Source: Pseudopedobacter sp038237895
Lineage (GTDB): Bacteria; Bacteroidota; Bacteroidia; Sphingobacteriales; Sphingobacteriaceae
Assembly: GCA_038237895.1 (NCBI GenBank)
Contig: JBBRYE010000001.1
Coordinates: 13,014-77,013 of the forward strand
Length of the DNA stretch: 64,000 nt
Direction: 5' to 3'
Positions within the stretch are counted from its first letter, which is position 1. Each line of letters opens with the position of its first letter. Positions 35,882 through 44,451 of this stretch are shown one piece after another. A program made the position numbers and the translations under genes. The notes beneath the pieces are model-generated. The model was given only the letters and a program-made list of their open reading frames with translations. It searched no databases and was not told the DNA's origin.

Positions 35882-37186
35882 ATGAAAAAAATTTTACTCC
35901 CATTTTTCACTTCATTTATTCTAATTTCCAATATTAACGCACAAACAGCTCCAACAAATTTAACAGCTACAAATATTGGCGTAAATACAGCTACGATTAG
36001 TTGGCAAGCCTCTGCCGCAATTCCTAGCACTGCTACAAAAATCGAAAGCTTTGAACAACCTTTTGGCACAAGCTCATGGATTAGTAATGGATACAAGTGG
36101 CTTTTAGAGTATAATGATGACACCAGACAATACAACTCCAAATCAGGAACCTCATCTTGGTTTGTACAAAATAATCGTAGTGGTATTACTTTAAATACTA
36201 TCCAAATTGTAAAGGGTTTTTGGATAAATGCTGAGAGCTTTAATAATACATTTAGTTATACCATCAAAGGGTTTGATTTAAACAATAATCAGATTTATAC
36301 TCAAACCTATAATGATGGAGGAGGCTTCACAAATTATAGATACCTTACACTTAATTGGAACAACGTAAAAAGAATTGGTGTAACTTTCGATGGTAGTGAT
36401 ATCAGCAATAGTGTTTTTATAGACGATTTTAATTATACTCCATCAGAAAATGCGTATCCCTATTATCTTTCTACCAATAATACTGCACCAGCGGCTAATG
36501 CAACCGCTACTGATATAACAAGAGGAACAAGTTTCAATCTAGGGGGCTTACAACCTAACACCACCTATTATTTATGGATGCGAACATACGATGGAACTAC
36601 TAATGGTAGTTGGACAGCAAGCCCGGTTTCATTTACTACTTTAAATACCTTGCCTGTAACACTAACCAGTTTTACCGCTAAAAAGGCAAATAATTACGCT
36701 GAATTGCAATGGGTAACTGCATCAGAAAATAACAATAAAGAATTTATAATCAGCCGTTCTGCTGATGGTGTAGGTTTTAGTGAAATTCATAGGGCATTAG
36801 CTTCAAATATCTCTAACGGAACAAAAAACTATACTTATAAAGATTTAAATCCAGAAAATGGAATAAACTATTACAAGTTATCTCAAGAAGACTTTGATGG
36901 CACTATAAAAGAATTGGGTATAAAAGTATTGAACTTACAGCTTTCAAATTTAGATAATCAACCTTATCCAAATCCTACGAAGGGGAAAATTACAATTATC
37001 TTAATAAAGGGAGAGAAACAGTTTGCAGTATTAAGTAATTCTAGCGGAAAAGAGTTACAAAACACAGCTCTTACCAACAAAGATGAAAATGCAACTTTTG
37101 ACTTGTCAATTTATCCAAATGGGATTTATATAATTACTTTAATAGGAAAGAATGAAACTAATACTTATAAAGTAGTAAAAGAATAA
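35882..37186 (+). CDS. T9SS-secreted protein with fibronectin type III domains
   Basis: Probably exported by the type IX secretion system. In 434 residues: signal peptide (KKILLPFFTSFILISNINAQ), a first fibronectin III-like strand set (TAPTNLTATNIGVNTATISW), a jelly-roll-like middle (about 50-190, FIDDFNYTPSENAYPYY), the end of a fibronectin III domain (LQPNTTYYLWMRTYDG), a second beta module (LPVTLTSFTAKKANNYAELQ) and a C-terminal sorting domain (PYPNPTKGKITI to NGIYIITLIGKNETN). Ligand unknown. It is isolated by repeats and relics on both sides, and no enzyme motif is present. Confidence 0.82.
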   Translation: MKKILLPFFTSFILISNINAQTAPTNLTATNIGVNTATISWQASAAIPSTATKIESFEQPFGTSSWISNGYKWLLEYNDDTRQYNSKSGTSSWFVQNNRSGITLNTIQIVKGFWINAESFNNTFSYTIKGFDLNNNQIYTQTYNDGGGFTNYRYLTLNWNNVKRIGVTFDGSDISNSVFIDDFNYTPSENAYPYYLSTNNTAPAANATATDITRGTSFNLGGLQPNTTYYLWMRTYDGTTNGSWTASPVSFTTLNTLPVTLTSFTAKKANNYAELQWVTASENNNKEFIISRSADGVGFSEIHRALASNISNGTKNYTYKDLNPENGINYYKLSQEDFDGTIKELGIKVLNLQLSNLDNQPYPNPTKGKITIILIKGEKQFAVLSNSSGKELQNTALTNKDENATFDLSIYPNGIYIITLIGKNETNTYKVVKE

Positions 37187-37221
37187 ATTTTCGAACTGTA
37201 TCTTCTTAGAAGTTTAATCAT

Positions 37222-37249
37222 AGTCTCCTTTTCAGGACTCTTCTTTTTT
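37222..37249 (+). terminator. Terminator-like hairpin after the T9SS gene
   Basis: AGTCTCC, TTTTCA, GGACT with a following CTTCTTTTTTG tract. A similar unit (ATTCTCCTTTTCGGGACT then T7) recurs at about 37359-37386, so the terminator may have been duplicated with the repeats. Confidence 0.5.
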
Positions 37250-37267
37250 GTATTTGCCTTTTTTAAC

Positions 37268-37293
37268 GCAGGGTCCCCTGCGAGAGACCCTGC
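37268..37293 (+). repeat. REP palindrome 5
   Basis: GCAGGGTCCCCTGC and GAGAGACCCTGC. It opens the second REP-spacer unit, whose spacer (37294-37366) matches that at 35425. Confidence 0.85.
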
Positions 37294-37404
37294 TTGGACC
37301 GTGGATGTAAAACTTGTTTACAAGAACCGATTGTATTGTATCTCAATGTCCAAGCAGATTCTCCTTTTCGGGACTCTGCTTTTTTTGAAGACCAAGCTGG
37401 GACG

Positions 37405-37444
37405 AAGTTTTGTAATTGGTATCATGAATGGTTTTGATTGCCAT
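37405..37444 (-). pseudogene. 5' fragment of a second RAYT gene
   Basis: Reading from the ATG at 37444 on the minus strand gives MAIKTIHDTNYKT, matching the intact RAYT start (MAIKTIHDTTYKT) at all but one residue; similarity stops after about 13 codons. The 32-base leader and a REP follow at its 5' side exactly as in the intact gene. It is what remains of a former or incomplete copy. Confidence 0.78.
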
Positions 37445-37476
37445 TTCTAAATGTAATGATTTTAAGGATATTCAAC

Positions 37477-37502
37477 GCAGGGTCCTCTTCGAGAGACCCT
37501 GC
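37477..37502 (+). repeat. REP palindrome 6
   Basis: GCAGGGTCCTCTTC and GAGAGACCCTGC, placed 32 bases from the RAYT relic start, the same spacing as REP 3 from the intact gene. Confidence 0.85.
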
Positions 37503-37559
37503 TTGGACGGGGTTTTTTAGCGAATTAAATCACGATTTGAAATATCAATATCACAAAAA

Positions 37560-38432
37560 TTATTTTAAAGTTATTTTAGTAAACACTGGAGAACCTTGTC
37601 CGCTGATTTCACCAACAACTATATTAAATCTCTGAGTTTGAAAAGTAGTAATCCTCTTATTTGTTGCATCAAATCCAGAGCTTTTAGCGGGCCCATAAAA
37701 CTTACTTACATCGCTTAAAATACTTTCATAGGTTAATCCTTGAAAAATCTGAGGTTCTCCGTTTAAAACATATATTTCCTTTAAATTTTTTGTGTCATCA
37801 TATTTTAATTCGTACCTCCCGTAAATTCCATCGATTAAGACATTTTTGATATATGGCATTGTATTCATAATTTTTCCATCTAAAAAAGAACCCAAAATCA
37901 CGCTTGAATTACTATTATTATATTGAAAAACAGTAAAATAACCAGTATTATAATCAGCAGAGATATAAGGATAGGTACTATTAATGTAGGTCAAATCTAA
38001 TTTATCCCAAATTGTCTCTAAAGCTCTATTTTCTACAACTCTCAATAAACTCTCATTTTCAAAACTATTTTGACTGTTTTTTATAATTAATTTAATATTT
38101 ATGTTACCAATTAGATTAGTTGGAGCCACCTTAAAGAGATAATTATAACCATTAGATAAATCATAACTATTTGAATTAGAAGAAACCTTTATTCCATTTA
38201 CCATTAAATAAACTTCATCTTTTTCATTGTAATTTTTAGTATATCTTAGACCAAGAATCAAGGTATCCGATTTACTAAAAACAGGTTTGTTAGAAAGAAA
38301 AAAGACAGGTTCAATAGCTTTATCAACTTTAGAAGCCTCATCCTTTTTAGAACAAGACAAAAAACAAATAGAAATTAAAATGAATAGGAGAAGTTGTTTC
38401 ATAATAGAGTATAAAAATTCAAATATCTTCAA
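37560..38432 (-). CDS. Lipoprotein of unknown function
   Basis: A membrane-anchored exported protein. The reading frame encodes 290 residues, but Met11 (ATG at 38400-38402) is the better start, giving MKQLLLFILISICFLSCSKK, a lipoprotein signal with the lipobox cysteine. The mature part is beta-rich (LILGLRYTKNYNEKDEVYLM, IKLIIKNSQNSFENESLLRV), with an early segment reminiscent of IPT/TIG-like folds, but I assign no family. Orientation opposes the T9SS gene. Confidence 0.68.
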   Translation of the reverse strand: MKIFEFLYSIMKQLLLFILISICFLSCSKKDEASKVDKAIEPVFFLSNKPVFSKSDTLILGLRYTKNYNEKDEVYLMVNGIKVSSNSNSYDLSNGYNYLFKVAPTNLIGNINIKLIIKNSQNSFENESLLRVVENRALETIWDKLDLTYINSTYPYISADYNTGYFTVFQYNNSNSSVILGSFLDGKIMNTMPYIKNVLIDGIYGRYELKYDDTKNLKEIYVLNGEPQIFQGLTYESILSDVSKFYGPAKSSGFDATNKRITTFQTQRFNIVVGEISGQGSPVFTKITLK

Positions 38433-38445
38433 AAATCTTTAAACC

Positions 38446-38484
38446 AAAAAATCCCTCCCAGAAAATAATTTCCAAGAGGGATTT
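38446..38484 (-). terminator. Intrinsic terminator after htpG
   Basis: On the minus strand AAATCCCTC and GAGGGATTT pair with a long loop and are followed by TTTTTTGG. It lies about 47 bases past the htpG stop codon. Confidence 0.7.
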
Positions 38485-38530
38485 CTAATATATAGCCCAG
38501 AACTTTTAACCCTAAACTTTACAATTCAAC

Positions 38531-40414
38531 TTATATCAAACTCACACTCCTATTAACAAAAGCAGTTAAATCAGCTCCTGTTAACATTCCTTGAGAAAGC
38601 AATGCCAAATCGAAAGCTTGTTTAGCTAAAGCTGATTGTTCGGCTTCATCAGTGCTTGCTAAAATTTTGTTCACTATTTTATGGTTTCCATTGATGGCAA
38701 CTTTGTAGCTATCTGGCATATTTCCGTAGAAACTCATTCCACCGCCCATTGCAGCCATGTCTTTCATCCTACGCATAAACTCATCCATAGTAACTGTTAC
38801 AGGCAATTCATCCGGACTTAAAGCTTCCACTTCTACTTGGTAAGCAGGTTTGTTAATCGCTTTTTCAAAGATTTCTTTTACCTGTTTTGTTTGGTCCTCG
38901 CTTAAAACGTGTTCCATTTTCTCGCCTTTGTCAATCAATTTATCAGCAGTGCTAGAATCCACACGTTTCAATTGTGTTTTTTCTAATTTCTGCTCCATCT
39001 GGCTTACAAAATGAGAATCAATTGGCGTATCCATCAACAAAACATCATAACCTTTACGAGTTGCCGATTGAATAAAACCATCTTGTTTAGCTGGATCAAC
39101 AGTATATAAATAAATTAAATTACCGTCTTTATCCGTTTGGATGTCTTTTACTTTATCGCGGTATTCATCCATGGTAAAGTTTTTCTTTTCGGTGTTGGTA
39201 AACAAAGCGAAATCTTTGGCTTTATCGTAGAATTTCTCTTCAGAAATCATTCCGTATTTTACAAATAAGCCAATATCGCTCCATTTAGTTTCATAAGCAG
39301 CTCTGTCTTTTTTAAAGAGTTCACCTAATTTTTCAGCCACTTTTTTAGTGATGTAACTATTAATTTTCTTCACATTGCTATCTGCTTGTAAGAAACTTCT
39401 AGAAACGTTTAATGGAATATCCGGTGAATCAATCACACCATGTAACAACATCAAAAACTCAGGTACAATGTCTTTTACTTCATCAGTAATAAACACCTGG
39501 CGACTAAATAATTTGATTTTATTTCTTTGGATTTCAACATCGTTTTTCAATTTAGGGAAATATAAAACTCCAGTTAAATTGAAAGGATAATCTACGTTTA
39601 AATGAATCCAGAATAATGGATCTTCTTGAAAAGGATAAAGTTCTTTATAGAATTTTATATAATCTTCGTCAGTTAATTCAGTTGGAGATTGGGTCCAAAT
39701 TGGTTTTGCACCATTAATTACATTTGGAACTTCAACAGATTTGTATTGCTTTTTTCCTTCTGCATCTTCGCCATCTTCAACGCTATCGGTTGTGATACCG
39801 AAAACTAATTTTACGGTTAAAAACTTGAAATATTTATCTAAAATGGTTTGTAATTTTTGTTGGTCTAAAAACTCTTCCGATTCACTATTTACATGTAAAA
39901 TAATGTCTGTTCCTCTGGTGGTTCTTATTCCTTCTTTGATCTCAAATTCTGTACTTCCATCGCAAATCCAAGCAGCAGGTTCTGCACCATCCTGATAAGA
40001 TAAAGTTTGAATCTCTACATGGTCTGAAACCATAAAAGCAGAGTAAAATCCTAAACCAAATTTACCAATAATCTCATTGGCATCTTTAGCGTCTTTAAAT
40101 TTCTCTACAAACTCGGTTGCTCCAGAGAAAGCAATTTGATTGATGTATTTTTTAATTTCTTCGGCAGTCATTCCCAAACCATTGTCAGAAATGGTGATGG
40201 TTTTTTTATCCTTATCAAAAGATACGTTCACTTCTAAATCACCCAACTCGCCATTATACTGACCTAAGCCAGATAATCTTTTTATTTTTTGAGTTGCATC
40301 AGCAGCGTTAGAAACCAACTCTCTTAAAAATATCTCGTTATCAGAGTATAAAAACTTTTTGATGATTGGGAAAATATTCTCCGTATGAATTGAAATCGTT
40401 CCTTTTTCCTTCAT
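38531..40414 (-). CDS. htpG: Chaperone protein HtpG (Hsp90)
   Basis: Cytoplasmic ATP-dependent Hsp90 chaperone, a homodimer. In 627 residues: ATP-binding domain with FLRELVSNAADATQKIK, ISDNGLGMTAEE and GKFGLGFYSAFMV; middle domain with the FWIHLNVDYPFN strand and the catalytic-loop region NVSRSFLQAD; C-terminal dimerisation domain ending LTGADLTAFVNRSVSLI. No MEEVD tail, as usual in bacteria. Intact and terminated. A decayed copy of its 3' end is at 35596. Confidence 0.97.
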   Translation of the reverse strand: MKEKGTISIHTENIFPIIKKFLYSDNEIFLRELVSNAADATQKIKRLSGLGQYNGELGDLEVNVSFDKDKKTITISDNGLGMTAEEIKKYINQIAFSGATEFVEKFKDAKDANEIIGKFGLGFYSAFMVSDHVEIQTLSYQDGAEPAAWICDGSTEFEIKEGIRTTRGTDIILHVNSESEEFLDQQKLQTILDKYFKFLTVKLVFGITTDSVEDGEDAEGKKQYKSVEVPNVINGAKPIWTQSPTELTDEDYIKFYKELYPFQEDPLFWIHLNVDYPFNLTGVLYFPKLKNDVEIQRNKIKLFSRQVFITDEVKDIVPEFLMLLHGVIDSPDIPLNVSRSFLQADSNVKKINSYITKKVAEKLGELFKKDRAAYETKWSDIGLFVKYGMISEEKFYDKAKDFALFTNTEKKNFTMDEYRDKVKDIQTDKDGNLIYLYTVDPAKQDGFIQSATRKGYDVLLMDTPIDSHFVSQMEQKLEKTQLKRVDSSTADKLIDKGEKMEHVLSEDQTKQVKEIFEKAINKPAYQVEVEALSPDELPVTVTMDEFMRRMKDMAAMGGGMSFYGNMPDSYKVAINGNHKIVNKILASTDEAEQSALAKQAFDLALLSQGMLTGADLTAFVNRSVSLI

Positions 40415-40596
40415 GATATATTTATGTCTATTTTAAATTTTATGTTTACGGTAGAGCTAACATCAATGCTTGTTCCAAATGAGTTTTGCGTGTCAAGTTG
40501 ACAGGGAATGGGATTTGTAATTTGGACATTTGGTGAATCTTAATTTTATTCAAACATCATGTTCTGTGTGTTAATAGACCATCTCTCCTTAATTTC

Positions 40597-40616
40597 GGTC
40601 TGTGAGGACACAGACC
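40597..40616. repeat. Palindrome GGTCTGTG-AGGA-CACAGACC
   Basis: Perfect 8-bp stem with loop AGGA and flanks TTTC and TAGGT, second member of the family at 29601. The region 40415-40596 upstream holds nothing else recognisable. Confidence 0.65.
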
Positions 40617-40683
40617 TAGGTGGAAAAATTATTGCATAAATTAATTTGAGCAAATTTAACCCCGACGATTTAAGTTATCTAAA

Positions 40684-40744
40684 CCTGATTGAAGTGAAAA
40701 TCCTTTTCTTTTTTTGGAAAGAAAAGATTGTAACGAAAAGCAGG
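40684..40744. repeat. Long hairpin ATTGAAGTGAAAATCC type, related to the GCGTTAGGGAT family
   Basis: CCTG/CAGG close the outer stem and CTTTTCTTT/AAAGAAAAG the inner one; the first arm ATTGAAGTGAAAATCC resembles ATTGAAGCGGCATCC of the seven-copy family but the ends differ. Probably a cousin element. Confidence 0.5.
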
Positions 40745-40794
40745 ACTATCCTTATTAGTTGACGAATGTTTTTGCTTTTCAAAAAAATTTATTC

Positions 40795-40830
40795 AAAAAA
40801 AATCAGCACCAAAATAAATTGATGCTGATT
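40795..40830 (-). terminator. Intrinsic terminator after the zinc metalloprotease
   Basis: On the minus strand AATCAGCA and TGCTGATT pair around a 14-base loop and are followed by T7. It lies about 20 bases beyond the stop at 40852. Confidence 0.7.
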
Positions 40831-40851
40831 TCTATTAAAATTATTTAATTC

Positions 40852-43350
40852 TTACTTTTTAGGGTCTAAAATTAAGTTTATCCTTGCTAAAGCATCAACT
40901 AAATGAGCTTTAATAATGGTGTTACTATATCTTGGCAACGCTCTTTTAATATCCGATTGTAAACTAACCAACTCTAATCTTGCCATTGGTGTAATATCCG
41001 TTTTTGTAGGATCTACACTTGTTACTCCAAATCTTGCAAATGCAGATGCTTGTGTGGGATCTGGAGGGGTTAATAAAAATCCTAATCTATCAATATAGGC
41101 TCTTTGTAAATTTCTACGGAAAACATCAATGTTTGCTCCAGTGCTTAACTCAGACCAAATACCAGCGTGTAAATCAGCAAATAATTCATCTAAAGAATAA
41201 GCCTTAGCACTATTCTTTGTAGAATTATCTATTACTCTAGCTAATCTAGATGGATCTAAAATTCCATTTAATGCAGAAACCTGAACTCTTCTTACTTTGT
41301 CGTCCAAATCTGCATTATCAAACTTGTTAGTTTCAGCACTAATAAACATCCAATTTGGTGTTTTAAAAGCTTGTTCTACAATAAATTTTACGCTTGCTTT
41401 TTGCTTAGCTTCATCTACATGAGTATAAACTGCTCCGGCCTGATCGTAAGTTTTATCGTTTTGATAAATTCCACCAATACTTGCCCTAACGTGGCCCATG
41501 TAACGGTTAAACTGACCTAAAACTTCGCCATATAATTCTTCTAAATTATCATAAGGCTTACCTTCTTCGTAAGTCCATTTTTTGATATTTGGAATGATAC
41601 GTTTTAAGTTTGCAATTCCGTAAGTAGATGCTTTAATGGCATCATCTCCTAAATCTTCAGATTGTGCTCTTGGATCAATTGGATTACCTGTTTGCGCTCC
41701 GTAAAAATAAATAGGATTTCCAGCTCTTTCTACTGTCCATTTATTTAAAATTTTAGCTTGCTCTTCCTCTGTTTTGTTAGGGAAATAAGTGTATCCCCAC
41801 TTAACAGCCCACTGATCATAAGGACCTATACCTGGATATAATACAACTCCTTTATCTTCTGGCTGTGCGATATAATTGAAACGGGCATAATCCATAATTG
41901 ACGGTGCAGTACCACCCATTTTTTGAGTAAACGTTGCCGAGCGTAAACTATCTACAGGATAAGCAACAGAAGAGCCAAAGTTATGTGGCAAACCTAAAGT
42001 ATGTCCAACTTCATGAGAAGATACAAAACGTATTAATTGTCCCATAACTTCATCACTAAATTTTGGCATACGAGCCGCTGGATTTACAGCCGCTGTTTGT
42101 ACAAAAAACCAGTTTCTTACTAAATTCATTACGTTGTGGTACCAACCTATATCAGATTCTATAATTTCGCCAGAACGTGGATCAGAAATATGAGGCCCGT
42201 AAGCATTTGCAATATTAGAAGCAAAATATCTAATTACAGAATATCTAGCGTCTTCTGGCGACCAATCTGGATCATTAGTTGGTGCTTCTAAACAAGTAAT
42301 TGCATTTTTAAACCCTGCAGCTTCAAAAGCTTTATTCCAATCTTTTACCCCTTCTATTAAATAAGGTCTCCATTTTTTTGGAGTTGCTGGATCTATGTAA
42401 TAAACAATTTGTTTCTTAGGCTCTACCAATTCGCCTCTGGCATAAGCGGCTTCATCTTTTGGCTCTAATTTCCATCTTGCAATGTAACGTGTAACCGTAG
42501 CTTTTTGGGCATCAATTCCGTAATCCGTTTGTCGGCGAGAAAAGTAACCCACCCTGTCATCATTTAATCTAGCAGCCATTGGCACTTTTGGTAACAGCAC
42601 CATTGATGTGTTTAATTCTACAGTTACAGAACCTAATGAACCATCTCCTGGAGGGCTTGCCGCCGAGTAAGTTTTGATGGATCTTGCTTCAATATTAATT
42701 GGAAAAGATCTGATTGAATCTATATAAGACCTAGTTTCATCTAATCTTGTAATTTTATATTGCGTTTTTGTATTTTGTTGTAATCCTAAAGCTTGTACAT
42801 CTTTAGCAAAAAAATCAGTAACATCTATAACAACCGCTGTAGAATCTTTACCTTTTGCTTTAATATCAAAAGATGCTAAAATTGGGGATAAATTAGAGTT
42901 TCTAACAGATTCATACATGTCTGTTCCAGGTGCAGCAACATTTGTATAAGACGGTACACGAATCATAACTTGTGTTCCTCTTTTTTCCCAAACCCAAACT
43001 TGTTCGTTTAGTTCTTCACCGCCATAAGTTCCATCTGCGGCTGGAGTTTTAGAATAACGTGTTACCGCTAACATTTCCCTGCCAAATAAAGAATCAGGAA
43101 TTTCATAGTAATATTTATCCTCCACTTTGTGGACAGTAAATAAACCAACGTCTGTTTTAGCTTTGGCAGTTATTACCTCTTTATAAGGTTTCATTCCGCC
43201 TTCTTTTTTAGGAGTAGCGGGTTTAACTGCGGCCGAAGAGGCCATTTTTGCTTTTTCTGCTTCTTTCTTTTTTTGAGCAGAACAAGCAGATACAGCCACC
43301 GCCAGTGAAAATAATCCCGCTAGTTTTAAGGTGTGTAAATTTCTTTTCAT
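40852..43350 (-). CDS. Zinc-dependent metalloprotease lipoprotein (DUF5117/DUF5118 type)
   Basis: Large exported metallopeptidase with a lipoprotein signal (AGLFSLAVAVSACSAQ, Cys as anchor). In 832 residues: N-terminal DUF5118 and DUF5117 segments, then the metzincin catalytic motif SSHEVGHTLGLPHNFGSS (HExxHxxGxxH) and a downstream Met-turn candidate APSIMDYARFNYIAQ. The C-terminus is helical. It is likely periplasmic or surface-exposed; substrate unknown. It is monocistronic, with a terminator after it, a 384-base gap upstream and no partner genes. Confidence 0.88.
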   Translation of the reverse strand: MKRNLHTLKLAGLFSLAVAVSACSAQKKKEAEKAKMASSAAVKPATPKKEGGMKPYKEVITAKAKTDVGLFTVHKVEDKYYYEIPDSLFGREMLAVTRYSKTPAADGTYGGEELNEQVWVWEKRGTQVMIRVPSYTNVAAPGTDMYESVRNSNLSPILASFDIKAKGKDSTAVVIDVTDFFAKDVQALGLQQNTKTQYKITRLDETRSYIDSIRSFPINIEARSIKTYSAASPPGDGSLGSVTVELNTSMVLLPKVPMAARLNDDRVGYFSRRQTDYGIDAQKATVTRYIARWKLEPKDEAAYARGELVEPKKQIVYYIDPATPKKWRPYLIEGVKDWNKAFEAAGFKNAITCLEAPTNDPDWSPEDARYSVIRYFASNIANAYGPHISDPRSGEIIESDIGWYHNVMNLVRNWFFVQTAAVNPAARMPKFSDEVMGQLIRFVSSHEVGHTLGLPHNFGSSVAYPVDSLRSATFTQKMGGTAPSIMDYARFNYIAQPEDKGVVLYPGIGPYDQWAVKWGYTYFPNKTEEEQAKILNKWTVERAGNPIYFYGAQTGNPIDPRAQSEDLGDDAIKASTYGIANLKRIIPNIKKWTYEEGKPYDNLEELYGEVLGQFNRYMGHVRASIGGIYQNDKTYDQAGAVYTHVDEAKQKASVKFIVEQAFKTPNWMFISAETNKFDNADLDDKVRRVQVSALNGILDPSRLARVIDNSTKNSAKAYSLDELFADLHAGIWSELSTGANIDVFRRNLQRAYIDRLGFLLTPPDPTQASAFARFGVTSVDPTKTDITPMARLELVSLQSDIKRALPRYSNTIIKAHLVDALARINLILDPKK

Positions 43351-43484
43351 ATAGTTATTAGGGTTTCTTTAATTTCACAATGTAGCTAATAAATAAAAAT
43401 GATGGAAATATTAACTGTTTTGTTACTTAAATTATTTGATTAATACTTTGATTATAATAAAATTTAAAATTGTTCATTTATTTT

Positions 43485-43613
43485 AACGTTTTAACAGGCT
43501 TTTTTTTTATCTTTTTTTGCAATTACTTTGTGGCAAAAGCAAAAAAAAGCCTGACCGAATTACAGGAGGGGATGTCATTTCTCCGAAGAAGTCCTTTGGA
43601 CAATCCCTAACGC
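43485..43613 (-). repeat. GCGTTAGGGAT-type hairpin element, copy D (with insertion)
   Basis: Minus-strand reading opens GCGTTAGGGATTG and ends AAAACGTTAA. It is about 130 bases, longer than other copies, because a palindrome-rich segment (GGACTTCTTCGGAGAAATGA and following) sits in one arm. It lies in the 384-base gap upstream of the metalloprotease; flanks 43351-43484 and 43614-43734 show nothing else. Confidence 0.65.
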
Positions 43614-43734
43614 GAAAAAATATCATCATTAAGAATAAACCTTCAAATTTCATTTATGATAATGCAATTTAAATTCACTTAAAACAATCTGAAGAAAAAA
43701 TAAATTATTAGCTGATAATTAGCACACAAATTTA

Positions 43735-44379
43735 CTAAATGCCATCATCTAATAAAAAAACATAAAGTTCTTTAGGCCCATGAGCACCTAAAACTAATGT
43801 TTTCTCGATATCGGCAGTACGGCTTGGGCCCGTAATATTAGAAATCATAGAAGGTAAATTGCTGCCATATTTTTTCTTTATGATGTTGAATCCATCTTTC
43901 AAATCCATCACCATTTGAGAAGTGTAGGCAACTACAATGTGGGCATGAGGATAAATGCTCAATCTCCTGCCGGCGGCATTGCCATTACTTACCATTATTG
44001 ATCCGTTTCTAGCAATTAAACACTCGCAAAGTGTTAAACCTACTTCTGCTAATTCAAAATCTTTATCGGTAGCGTAAAAAGGATATTCGTATGTATTTAA
44101 TAGTTCTTGAAGTTGTGGTTCCCAACAGTAGATTTTTCGCCATTTTTTTTCTTCGGCTAAAAGTAAAATGTTTTCTATAAATGTGATTTCATCTTCACAA
44201 TAAACAAATTGCCCAGAAACTCTGGTAAATTCTTCTGCAAAAATAACTTCTGGAGATTCTGTTGTAGGCGGGTAAAGTGGTAAATCTTCTAAATTAGGAT
44301 AAGGATTTTCTCTTTTCTCTAAAAGTGCTTTTCTTATTTTTTTTAATAATTGCTCTTTTGAAGTAGTACTATCCTTCAT
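43735..44379 (-). CDS. LUD-domain protein (LutC/YkgG family)
   Basis: Cytoplasmic protein of the LutC group (LUD domain), which in lactate-oxidising bacteria is part of an iron-sulfur L-lactate dehydrogenase complex. The 214 residues contain LTLCECLIARNGSIMVSNGN, RRLSIYPHAHIVVAYTSQMV and the conserved C-terminal SNITGPSRTADIEKTLVLGA then HGPKELYVFLLD. No lutA or lutB neighbour is present, so the lactate role is not supported by context. A terminator lies between it and ftsH, so it may have its own promoter. Confidence 0.85.
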   Translation of the reverse strand: MKDSTTSKEQLLKKIRKALLEKRENPYPNLEDLPLYPPTTESPEVIFAEEFTRVSGQFVYCEDEITFIENILLLAEEKKWRKIYCWEPQLQELLNTYEYPFYATDKDFELAEVGLTLCECLIARNGSIMVSNGNAAGRRLSIYPHAHIVVAYTSQMVMDLKDGFNIIKKKYGSNLPSMISNITGPSRTADIEKTLVLGAHGPKELYVFLLDDGI

Positions 44380-44405
44380 GTAATTTTATAATTGAGGATG
44401 ATGGC

Positions 44406-44438
44406 AAGAAAACAGCTCAAGTTTTTTAAACTTGAGCT
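44406..44438 (-). terminator. Intrinsic terminator after ftsH
   Basis: Perfect stem AGCTCAAGTTT/AAACTTGAGCT, followed on the minus strand by GTTTTCTTG. It lies 13 bases past the ftsH stop. Confidence 0.75.
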
Positions 44439-44451
44439 ATTTAAAGATTTA

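Noticed and set aside
35863..36141. 92-codon minus-strand frame
   Set aside because: It is antisense to the start of the T9SS gene, with no domain and no promoter.
34711..37502. CRISPR array
   Set aside because: The repeats are palindromic, unevenly spaced, in both orientations, with repeated rather than unique spacers and no cas genes.
37438..37635. 65-codon plus-strand frame
   Set aside because: It lies over the RAYT relic, REP 6 and the 3' end of the lipoprotein gene; no support as a gene.
43735..44379. Lactate utilisation operon
   Set aside because: Only the LutC-like gene is present; no LutA or LutB homologue lies nearby.
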